The position numbers and the translations under genes were made by a program. From positions 1 through 8,146 of the forward strand of contig JANRAA010000055.1 of assembly GCA_030728235.1 (NCBI GenBank): DNA of 8,146 bases, read 5' to 3'. The stretch comes from Flavobacteriales bacterium (lineage in GTDB: Bacteria > Bacteroidota > Bacteroidia > Flavobacteriales_D > Sanyastnellaceae). Under the pieces are notes generated by a model that was not told where the DNA came from, searched no databases, and worked only from the letters and a program-made list of their open reading frames with translations. Below, piece after piece: positions 1 through 6,319 of this stretch; position 1 is the first letter of the stretch, and each line of letters starts with the position of its first letter.

Positions 1-227
1 TTTTTAGGCTCTGCAGACTTTCTTGTATTTCTCGGTTTCGCAGGTGCTTCTGCTTTCGGCGCATCTACCTTTACTTGACCTTTTACAGGCTTTACAGCTT
101 GTTCGTCAAGGATTTGGTAAATAAGGTCTTGCTTTTTTAACTTGTCAAATTGCTTGATTTCCAAATCTTTAGCAATCTCACGCAACTCAGCAACTTTCTT
201 GCTATTCAGCTCAATTATGTCGAACAT
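1..227 (-). CDS. rho: Transcription termination factor Rho, N-terminal part (cut by window edge)
   Basis: This is the 5' end of a gene running off the left edge; about 75 codons are visible. Rho is the cytoplasmic hexameric RNA helicase that ends transcription of untranslated RNA. The protein begins MFDIIELNSKKVAELREIAK, and residues 1-45 fit the Rho_N helical domain, with the characteristic KLKKQDLIYQILDEQA stretch. After it comes a Lys/Pro/Ala-rich segment (about residues 46-75), matching the long basic linker that Bacteroidota Rho proteins carry before the RNA-binding domain. The helicase core lies outside the window. The start is the only ATG that gives the family's usual N-terminus. The gene is divergent from the DUF4293 gene, an arrangement I know from Bacteroidota genomes, which supports both calls. 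Identification is firm for the family; the rest of the protein is inferred. Confidence 0.9.
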   Translation of the reverse strand, partial: MFDIIELNSKKVAELREIAKDLEIKQFDKLKKQDLIYQILDEQAVKPVKGQVKVDAPKAEAPAKPRNTRKSAEPK

Positions 228-271
228 AAAGGGGGTTTAAATCGAAAATCGGAATACACAGTGCTCATCAG

Positions 272-305
272 CAAAGGTATCTACCGGAAATTTTTTGATG
301 TGAAA
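272..305 (-). promoter_or_regulatory. Putative Bacteroidota-type promoter of rho
   Basis: On the minus strand TACCTTTG (272-279) matches the Bacteroidota -7 consensus TAnnTTTG exactly. TTTC (302-305), 22 bases further upstream, is one mismatch from the -33 element TTTG. Transcription would start around 265, giving a leader of roughly 38 bases before the rho ATG at 227. This is pattern matching only. Confidence 0.45.
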
Positions 306-430
306 CAGGATGAAGTCTCAATGTCGGATGCGACGACGCAATATTACAGTTTTTTTTTGTCTGCCTAACATGAATCCCCGATTTAATCAACACTTCATTG
401 GTTAACAGCGCAGCGATTTGTCTGAAAATG

Positions 431-438
431 TATATTTG
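431..438 (+). promoter_or_regulatory. Putative -7 promoter element of the DUF4293 gene
   Basis: TATATTTG matches the Bacteroidota -7 consensus TAnnTTTG exactly and ends 15 bases before the ATG at 454. No good -33 element sits at the usual 17-23 base spacing; the nearest TTTG (417-420) is only 10 bases away. The same octamer lies 13 bases before the start of the copper oxidase pair on the other strand. Having it upstream of 454 also argues against the in-frame TTG at 418 as the start. Confidence 0.4.
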
Positions 439-453
439 TCACAAATCTCAACC

Positions 454-927
454 ATGATACAACGCATCCAAACCATTTATTTATTGCTTGCCTTGGCCTG
501 CATGGCCTGTATTTTTGCATTTAACATCGCTTCGTTTCAAGATAGCAATGCGGTGATGTACGAGATCGATTTGTACAAGATTCATTCAATAACAGATGAA
601 GTAACACTGGATGTCCAAAATGGCATGCCGGCGGTGATTTTAATTACTTCTGCCATTGGATTGTTGTTGTTTACGGTTTTGCAGTACCGCAATCGAGGTC
701 GTCAGACCCAATTTGCAAGAATGTCTTACATCCTTATTCTGCTTTCTGTTGCCTCCATGTGGTGGATCATCAACACCAATTACTGGGCATCTACTTATGC
801 TGGGTATGGGTTCAATTATTCCGTTGGGTTTTACCTGCCCTTCGCTGCAATTGCTTTTACTTGGTTAGCCAATCGCAGCATCAAACAAGACGAAGATTTG
901 GTACGCTCATTAGATCGTTTGCGTTGA
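454..927 (+). CDS. DUF4293 family four-helix inner-membrane protein
   Basis: A 157-residue integral membrane protein of unknown function, family DUF4293, which is restricted to Bacteroidota. It begins MIQRIQTIYLLL, the family signature. Four hydrophobic segments lie at about residues 7-26, 59-77, 90-107 and 122-139. A hydrophilic loop (about 28-57) separates the first two helices. The end, LANRSIKQDEDLVRSLDRLR, is the conserved charged tail of the family. An in-frame TTG at 418 would add 12 residues, but the ATG at 454 gives the canonical N-terminus and lies just after a promoter-like element. The gene is divergent from rho, its usual neighbour. The stop overlaps the next start by one base (TGATG), so the two are probably translated together. 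Membrane topology is predicted from hydrophobicity. Confidence 0.9.
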   Translation: MIQRIQTIYLLLALACMACIFAFNIASFQDSNAVMYEIDLYKIHSITDEVTLDVQNGMPAVILITSAIGLLLFTVLQYRNRGRQTQFARMSYILILLSVASMWWIINTNYWASTYAGYGFNYSVGFYLPFAAIAFTWLANRSIKQDEDLVRSLDRLR

Positions 928-1781
928 TGCAGAATCTTCGATGGCTCTCAATCTTTTTTTTGTTCTCATGCGCCAGCGTTGATTTTTCTTTGTTGGATCA
1001 AAGCATGAAGGATGACCACTTGGTGCTTGTTACTGCCGAACACCACGTCCTCGAAAACTATTTTTCTCTTCAAGAATTTCACAATGATCTGCTGACTGAA
1101 TGTCTGCAAAGAGACAGCACTCCATATCCAGATCTCATTGTCTATCTAGACTCTATGCGTTTTGCGATGAACGATATGAACGCATCGAGGGCTCGGTTTT
1201 ACAATCAAAATTTGAAGGTTCGGGAAAATTTGGAATCGACACTTAAGCGAGGCAAGAAAATTCCTGAATCGGTGTACGACGACCTGCAACAACGATTGCA
1301 AGCTTACAATGACTCAGCTTCAATGTTTGATGCTGAATTTCGCGTTTATGAGAATCGATATCGCTCAACCATTGAGAAATACGGAATTCGGTTTATTAGT
1401 CACTCCGGATACGCTGAGAACCTTGTTGAACGCATTATCTCTTGGGAAGACAGTCTGAGCGCGCAGAACTTGCGCATTGCGGCGGCTCGGGAAGCACTGA
1501 ATCGTCAGGGCTGGGATAACCGAAGTGAACAGTTCAGAAAGGCTTATTTGCCGCTTTCTGAAATGGAATTGAACAGGAAGGTGCTGCTTTCTAAGCTTAC
1601 AGGATTGAACAATGCACACAATCGCTATGAAGTGGCCCGCCCGGAAGAAGGATTTTATGTAGGACCGTTCATAGTAGATCGGCATGACGTAATCATGGTA
1701 GAGGCGCTTTTTCCGCAGCTAGATAGTATCATGGGCGTTTTTCGCGCCGATGAACAGCGCTTTTATTCAGGCATCAATTGA
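927..1781 (+). CDS. Hypothetical lipoprotein, helix-rich, translationally coupled to DUF4293
   Basis: I do not recognise this 284-residue protein. The start chosen is the ATG overlapping the DUF4293 stop (TGATG); a longer reading from 759 would overlap the DUF4293 gene by 169 bases and is unlikely. The N-terminus has a short hydrophobic segment (residues 6-14) ending LFSC, which resembles a lipobox with Cys15 as the lipidated residue, although Phe at -2 is not typical. After cleavage the chain is polar and charged. Residues about 85-235 are rich in Glu, Arg, Leu, Asn and Ala with few Gly or Pro, suggesting long helices or coiled coil. The last 40 residues (around GFYVGPFIVDRHDVIMVEAL) look more globular. 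The signal peptide includes a run of eight T (954-961). A periplasm-facing lipoprotein is the inference. The 3' end overlaps the convergent phosphoesterase gene by 19 bp. Confidence 0.7.
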   Translation: MQNLRWLSIFFLFSCASVDFSLLDQSMKDDHLVLVTAEHHVLENYFSLQEFHNDLLTECLQRDSTPYPDLIVYLDSMRFAMNDMNASRARFYNQNLKVRENLESTLKRGKKIPESVYDDLQQRLQAYNDSASMFDAEFRVYENRYRSTIEKYGIRFISHSGYAENLVERIISWEDSLSAQNLRIAAAREALNRQGWDNRSEQFRKAYLPLSEMELNRKVLLSKLTGLNNAHNRYEVARPEEGFYVGPFIVDRHDVIMVEALFPQLDSIMGVFRADEQRFYSGIN

Positions 1782-2275
1782 GTCCTCGGACCCAGTTCTA
1801 CAACTTCCATGTTTTCTATTTTTCCGGCATTTAAGTTAAATCGGAGCATCGTTCGCACCTTATGAAATCCGTGATAGCCCGCGGCACCCGGATTCATATA
1901 GAGGAAATTGAATTTCTTATCGCGTTCAACGCGCAGGATGTGAGAGTGACCGCAAATTAGGATGTCTGGTTTTCGAAGTTTAATCAGCTCAGGAATACCT
2001 TTTGAATACACATAGGGCTTGCCTGCAATATGCGTCATCCAAATAGTGAAACCTTCTAGCTCAAAATACTGTTCAAGGGGGTGCATACGCCTAAGTTCAT
2101 GACCATCGATATTCCCAAAAACGGCCCTGTAAGGCTTAATAGCAGCCAGCGCATCAGATACAGCTGCGGTTCCTATATCGCCTGCATGCCATATCTCATC
2201 ACAATCTTTAAGATGGTGAATCATGCGTTCATCAATATGTCCGTGTGTATCGCTCAACAAGCCAATCCGTACCAT
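1763..2275 (-). CDS. Metallophosphoesterase, YfcE/MJ0936 family phosphodiesterase
   Basis: A 170-residue cytoplasmic metal-dependent phosphodiesterase of the calcineurin-like superfamily, close in length to YfcE/MJ0936. All blocks of the di-metal site are visible: SDTHG (Asp9, His11), GDIG (Asp33), GNID (Asn55), a THIAG block (His82) and GHSH (His110, His112). These residues bind two divalent metals, usually Mn or Ni in this family, and hydrolyse phosphodiesters. The physiological substrate is unknown for most members. There is no signal peptide. The ATG at 2275 places the first motif at residues 8-12, as expected. The gene is divergent from the OmpA-type gene across a 71-bp gap and runs tail to tail into the lipoprotein gene. 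That 19-bp overlap has no terminator, so the two transcripts probably overlap. Confidence 0.92.
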   Translation of the reverse strand: MVRIGLLSDTHGHIDERMIHHLKDCDEIWHAGDIGTAAVSDALAAIKPYRAVFGNIDGHELRRMHPLEQYFELEGFTIWMTHIAGKPYVYSKGIPELIKLRKPDILICGHSHILRVERDKKFNFLYMNPGAAGYHGFHKVRTMLRFNLNAGKIENMEVVELGPRTQLMPE

Positions 2276-2346
2276 TTTGCGAAGGTAATGCGTGGCAAGG
2301 TAATTGTCTTCGTCGATTATTATAACTTCACACCTAAATTTTTAGC

Positions 2347-4287
2347 ATGATCCGTTTTTTCACCCTTTTCGCCTTTTTAATTTCAGTCTCAGTGTCTTCT
2401 GCGCAACCCGGATTTCGATATTCCATCGATGATAAAAAGGCAATAGGATATTTTGAAGAAGCTATTCGGACGTACGAATTGGGACTCGTTGATGAGTCGA
2501 TAGAGTTGCTTTCGAGAGCAATTGATCGCTCTCCTGAATTTGGTGAAGCATATTTGTTGAAGGCTCAGATTTCGAGCGATAGAGGACAGTTTGATGCAGC
2601 GATGGCCGATTTAGAGAAAGTGACAAACATGAATCCTCGAAAATTTCCGGATGCTTTTTTCTTCCTCGGTGAATTGCGCATGAGGGCTGAAAATTACGAC
2701 TTAGCAGAGAAGGCTTTTCTGAGCTTTAAAGAATACGGTTCTCAAAACGAAAATCTCAGCAAACGTGCGACATTGATGATCGCTAGTTCGCAGTTCGCAG
2801 CACGAGCCATTCATTCGCCTGTGCCCTTTGAACCTAAGAACATGGGGCCAATGGTAAATACAGAAGATGCTGAATACTTTCCTTGCCTTACGGCCGATGG
2901 GAAAACATTATTGTTTACCCGTTTGGTTTCTGATAACCGCGTTAAAGGCGGAAAGCAAGAAGATTTTTATGTCGCTCAGAAAATCGCAAACCAATGGGAG
3001 TTGGCCACTCCAGTAAGTGAAATCAATACCGTTTTTAATGAGGGAGCGCCAACCATTTCAGCTGACGGACAGATATTGTTTTTTACGGCATGTGAAGCGG
3101 CTGGAGGACAATGGGGACCATATGAAGGTATGGCCAGTTGTGATTTGTTTTTATCTCGAAAAGTAGGTGGACATTGGGGCAAAGCTCAGAATGTAAAAGC
3201 AGTGAATTCATTCAATTGGGATTCTCAGCCATCGTTTTCAGCAGATGGTAGAACATTGTACTTCGTACGCGGAAAAACAGGGCCAAATGGCATCCAGGAA
3301 CAAGATATTTACTTCTCAGAGATTCAAGTCGATGGAGCATGGAGCAAACCTGCTCGCATACCAGGCAAAGTGAATACAATGTTTGAAGAAGAATCGGTGA
3401 TGATACACCCAGATGGGGAGACCTTGTATTTCAGTTCGAACGGACATGCTGGTTTTGGAGGATTGGATATTTTCATGAGTAAGAAACAAGCCGATGGAAC
3501 TTGGGGAGAACCAAGAAATTTAGGTTACCCAATAAACACAGGAGGCGACGAAAATTCATTGCTCGTATCTGCCGATGGCGTATTGGCCTATTTTGCTTCT
3601 GACCGAAAAGGAGGCTTTGGAGATTTGGACATGTATCAGTTTGAGCTTCCAAAAGAAGTAAGACCAAATGCCGTTACATACCTCGCTGGAAATGTTTTTG
3701 ACGCCAAGTCTTTTAAGAAATTGGAAGCCCGTTTTGAGCTTATTGACCTTGCGACCGGACTTGTAGCAATTGAATCATATTCAGACGCTGAAACAGGCAC
3801 CTTCTTGGTTTGTTTGCCTCCTAATCGTGATTATGCATTGAATGTGTCTCGTCCGGGCTATTTGTTCTACAGCGATCACTTTTCATTGATAGCTCAGGAT
3901 GCATCAACACCCTTTACATTAGAAATTCCGCTTGAAAAGTTAAAGCCTGGAAGCAAAGTCGTTTTGAACAACGTTTTCTTCGACACCGATTCATACGTTT
4001 TAAAGCCAGAATCACAATCAGAACTTGATCGATTGAAATCACTTTTAGATACGAATGCTGGTTTGAGGATTGAGATCAGCGGACATACCGATGATGTAGG
4101 TTCAGACACCGCCAATCAGACACTTTCGGAAAATCGCGCCGTCGCCGTGGTAGAGTATTTGGTTTCAAAAGGGATAGATAAAGCACGTTTGATATCGAAA
4201 GGTTATGGCGAATCGAAACCGATTGCTAGCAATGGCACCGAGGCTGGACGAGCCATGAACCGTCGCACAGAGATAGAGATCCTCTAA
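2347..4287 (+). CDS. TPR / PD40 beta-propeller / OmpA_C envelope protein, PorE-like architecture
   Basis: A 646-residue exported protein. A signal peptide (residues 1-19, ending VSSAQ) has a signal peptidase I type site and no lipobox cysteine. TPR-like helices follow (about 30-150). Next comes a PD40/WD40-like beta-propeller (about 165-435) with repeated blocks such as SADGQILFFT, SADGRTLYFV, HPDGETLYFSSN and SADGVLAYFAS. A carboxypeptidase-regulatory-like beta-sandwich lies at about 443-530. The OmpA_C peptidoglycan-binding domain (about 538-646) has FFDTDS, GHTDDVG and LSENR; Asp582 and Arg597 are the expected diaminopimelate-binding pair, 15 residues apart. The same domain order is known for PorE (PG1058), a T9SS protein that bridges membrane and peptidoglycan. 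PorE is a lipoprotein and this protein is not, so it may be a paralogue. The gene ends directly against the convergent oxidase gene, with no spacer. Confidence 0.88.
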   Translation: MIRFFTLFAFLISVSVSSAQPGFRYSIDDKKAIGYFEEAIRTYELGLVDESIELLSRAIDRSPEFGEAYLLKAQISSDRGQFDAAMADLEKVTNMNPRKFPDAFFFLGELRMRAENYDLAEKAFLSFKEYGSQNENLSKRATLMIASSQFAARAIHSPVPFEPKNMGPMVNTEDAEYFPCLTADGKTLLFTRLVSDNRVKGGKQEDFYVAQKIANQWELATPVSEINTVFNEGAPTISADGQILFFTACEAAGGQWGPYEGMASCDLFLSRKVGGHWGKAQNVKAVNSFNWDSQPSFSADGRTLYFVRGKTGPNGIQEQDIYFSEIQVDGAWSKPARIPGKVNTMFEEESVMIHPDGETLYFSSNGHAGFGGLDIFMSKKQADGTWGEPRNLGYPINTGGDENSLLVSADGVLAYFASDRKGGFGDLDMYQFELPKEVRPNAVTYLAGNVFDAKSFKKLEARFELIDLATGLVAIESYSDAETGTFLVCLPPNRDYALNVSRPGYLFYSDHFSLIAQDASTPFTLEIPLEKLKPGSKVVLNNVFFDTDSYVLKPESQSELDRLKSLLDTNAGLRIEISGHTDDVGSDTANQTLSENRAVAVVEYLVSKGIDKARLISKGYGESKPIASNGTEAGRAMNRRTEIEIL

Positions 4288-5424
4288 TTATTCTCTAATC
4301 AGCTTCAATGTACTTCCATCAGGCATTTGCATCAGATAGATGCCTGAAGAAAAAGCCGACAGATCAATGAAGTTGTCGCCCTCTCTTAAGTTGTAAACGT
4401 TCAACATCCGACCCGTTGGGGCGAAAATAACCATTTTGCCGCCCAAGCTTGAAAATACCCTGGACATACCATGGGATGGATTTGGGTATACCCCGTTATC
4501 ACTCAAACTAGAACTGTGGATATTGACTCCAAGATCGTTTACAGGAATGAAGTTTGTGGCCAAAAGTTCTCCCGTAATCATGCTGTAATACTCCACAGAA
4601 ATTGGCTCGCTAAATCCAATGAATGGATTGATAATCAGAGAGAAGCGTTCGCCTGGGTAGACTTCTAATTCAGTAACTTCAAAGGCAGGAATAGGTCGCC
4701 CATCAGACATGTGAGCTACCGCATTTAGCTCTTCAGGGAAGTGATAAACGATACGCGAGTAGGCCATGCTTCCTATGCGGAGGGCAGTTGCACCCTCTGA
4801 AAAAGTATTGATGCCTTGATCGCTTGTGATTTGATCGCCTGATAGACCATTGATCATGAAATAATCAGGGCGTATAGTATGAAAGGGATATGCCAAAGCA
4901 GGGGCATTGTTTACCGATACATCTAGGTCAGACGTCAGAAATTTAAATTCTTGAATGAATCCGGGTCCGCCTGGGAAAAGTTTATTGTTCGGAGCATTCA
5001 CCGTGATCATGCCGTACATGCCCATAGTGAGATGCAGCGTGGTGGTAACGTGGCAGTGATACAGAAAAGTACCAGATTGATTCGCGTTGAATTGATATGT
5101 GCCCGATTCATTTGGGGCTATAAAAAAGGACGTCTGTGGCACACCATCATTAACTTGATCGACATCGAGACCATGGAGGTGTATCGTGTGTGATTCGGGA
5201 GATGTGTTTGTCATATTTATAGTGACATCGCTATCAAGAGGTATGTTTAGGAACGGGGCGGGTAGAGACATTTCATCGCCAATAAAACCGTAGCCCCAAA
5301 AGTTTGTGGAGGCACCATTTTCAAGAACCAGAGAACCATCCATACCTGAGTACAAATCGAAGGTTACTTGCGCCATGATGTAGGTAGGGGCGAATGCTAG
5401 AACGAGGATAAATAGATTTTTCAT
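4288..5424 (-). CDS. Secreted cupredoxin, multicopper-oxidase type, type 1 copper half, with T9SS sorting domain
   Basis: A 378-residue protein, the second gene of the pair. The signal peptide is residues 1-19 (ending YIMAQ). Cupredoxin domain 1 (about 20-145) holds HTIHLHG (His79, His82, His84) and YHCHVTTTLHLTMGM (His123, Cys124, His125, His131, Met136). His79, Cys124, His131 and Met136 fit the type 1 copper ligands; His82, His84, His123 and His125 fit half of the trinuclear cluster. Domain 2 (about 160-295) looks like a cupredoxin without ligands. Residues about 310-378 are a type A T9SS C-terminal domain: VYPNPSHG, then SSGIYLMQM and a final KLIRE. The protein is therefore expected to cross the outer membrane. 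The start overlaps the stop of the upstream cupredoxin gene (ATGA), implying coupled translation. Alone it lacks two HxH motifs of a full oxidase; the partner gene supplies them. The substrate is unknown. Confidence 0.88.
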   Translation of the reverse strand: MKNLFILVLAFAPTYIMAQVTFDLYSGMDGSLVLENGASTNFWGYGFIGDEMSLPAPFLNIPLDSDVTINMTNTSPESHTIHLHGLDVDQVNDGVPQTSFFIAPNESGTYQFNANQSGTFLYHCHVTTTLHLTMGMYGMITVNAPNNKLFPGGPGFIQEFKFLTSDLDVSVNNAPALAYPFHTIRPDYFMINGLSGDQITSDQGINTFSEGATALRIGSMAYSRIVYHFPEELNAVAHMSDGRPIPAFEVTELEVYPGERFSLIINPFIGFSEPISVEYYSMITGELLATNFIPVNDLGVNIHSSSLSDNGVYPNPSHGMSRVFSSLGGKMVIFAPTGRMLNVYNLREGDNFIDLSAFSSGIYLMQMPDGSTLKLIRE

Positions 5425-6272
5425 GGCAGCACTTGAATTTGGGTTAGCATTCCACCTGGATAGAAACCAGCATTTGTAACAGCGATAAGGTTGTGATCGT
5501 GCACAGGGTAGATACCCACTTGATTTGCCACCAATCTGAAAGTCATTGCCTCACCTTTTTTGAGAGGAATTGTGTCTTTGCTCCAACCAACTCGATCGGC
5601 AGCCAATTGAGCGCTAAGAATTTCGACATGAAAACCATGAAAATGGAGGACATGATCCATGTATCCGCTATTGACCACTGAAATGATGCATGATTGTCCG
5701 TTGTTGATCACAACTTTTGTCTGAGGATCTTCCAGAGTAAACGGATAGTGCGTGCCACTGATAAAGAACAGCTCTGGGAGATAATCTGCTGGGTAGCTAG
5801 TTTCGCTTAGGTTGGCAAAGTCGTGTGTAAGTTGCTTATTGAGGTCGAATAGGTTCCAGAAGAAATGAGATTCGTTAGGAAACCCGATTAGGAAGATTCC
5901 TGAGGCACCAATATTTGCACCATAAGATTTGTCGGAGTAGTAGCGAAACGTTCCAGGATTAGGGAAAGAAACAGAGAACACTTCTGTTTGAAAGGGAGCG
6001 ATGGCGTTGTTTGAATCGATGAAGCCATCAATTGTAAAAGAGTGCTCGAGACTATCAGTGTTGATTACCGTTATATTAATTACTTCATTGACATCAAGTT
6101 CAATAATTTCAGATTTCGTGTTTAGGTTTTCATCCGCATTAAACGCACAAGCACTTATGAATGAGGTACCGATAGTGAGAGATCCTTTATTGATATACAG
6201 AGTCAGGTTTGATGCATTTGCGAAGCAGTGAATGCATGATAAACCGATAAGAAGTAAAAAGCGAAAAGTCAT
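5421..6272 (-). CDS. Secreted cupredoxin, multicopper-oxidase type, half lacking the type 1 copper cysteine
   Basis: A 283-residue exported protein, the first gene of the pair. The signal peptide (residues 1-20) ends CFANA before SNLTL. Domain 1 (about 21-130) is cupredoxin-like but has lost its metal ligands: the place of HCH reads YSD (Tyr112, Ser113, Asp114). Domain 2 (about 165-283) carries HVLHFHG (His207, His210, His212) and PVHDHN (His258, Asp259, His260), followed by FYPGGM. His210, His212, His258 and His260 fit two HxH arms of an MCO trinuclear copper site. Asp259 stands where type 1 copper domains have Cys, so this half cannot form a normal type 1 site. There is no T9SS sorting domain; the chain ends shortly after the final beta-strand. 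Four-base overlap with the next gene suggests equal production of two subunits. It could also be a stand-alone copper protein, but the motif complementarity argues against that. Confidence 0.85.
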   Translation of the reverse strand: MTFRFLLLIGLSCIHCFANASNLTLYINKGSLTIGTSFISACAFNADENLNTKSEIIELDVNEVINITVINTDSLEHSFTIDGFIDSNNAIAPFQTEVFSVSFPNPGTFRYYSDKSYGANIGASGIFLIGFPNESHFFWNLFDLNKQLTHDFANLSETSYPADYLPELFFISGTHYPFTLEDPQTKVVINNGQSCIISVVNSGYMDHVLHFHGFHVEILSAQLAADRVGWSKDTIPLKKGEAMTFRLVANQVGIYPVHDHNLIAVTNAGFYPGGMLTQIQVLP

Positions 6273-6314
6273 GAGAAGGTTTTGTCAAATATACGATACC
6301 GACAAAACCTTCTC
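6273..6314. repeat. Perfect 14-bp inverted repeat between the SET gene and the copper oxidase start
   Basis: GAGAAGGTTTTGTC (6273-6286) is the exact reverse complement of GACAAAACCTTCTC (6301-6314), with a 14-base spacer. The left arm directly abuts the ATG of the first cupredoxin gene (6272), and the right arm ends 5 bases from the SET stop codon. In RNA read from the SET gene it would form a 14-bp hairpin and could act as a terminator or 3' end, although no T-run follows on that strand. As DNA it could be an operator, because it encloses the -7 promoter element of the oxidase pair. Confidence 0.85.
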
Positions 6315-6316
6315 AA
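6286..6316 (-). promoter_or_regulatory. Putative Bacteroidota-type promoter of the copper oxidase pair
   Basis: On the minus strand TATATTTG (6286-6293) matches the -7 consensus TAnnTTTG exactly. TTG (6314-6316), preceded on that strand by C, lies 20 bases upstream in the -33 position. The -7 element sits largely in the spacer of the 14-bp inverted repeat. Transcription would begin only about 5-10 bases before the ATG at 6272, giving an almost leaderless message that would lack the upstream arm of the hairpin. Confidence 0.5.
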
Positions 6317-6319
6317 GTT

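Noticed and set aside
150..368. A 72-codon plus-strand frame across the rho start.
   Set aside because: It begins antisense within rho and ends in a T-rich intergenic stretch, with no support as a gene.
418..453. TTG start for the DUF4293 gene.
   Set aside because: The ATG at 454 gives the family's MIQRIQ N-terminus, and a -7 promoter element lies between the two.
759..926. A longer start for the lipoprotein gene, adding 56 residues.
   Set aside because: It would overlap the DUF4293 gene by 169 bases, and the ATG at 927 gives a signal sequence and a coupled TGATG junction.
5400..5445. The two copper proteins as one gene broken by a frameshift or sequencing error.
   Set aside because: The downstream gene has its own ATG and a complete signal peptide, and the first chain ends naturally after its last beta-strand, so these are two real genes.
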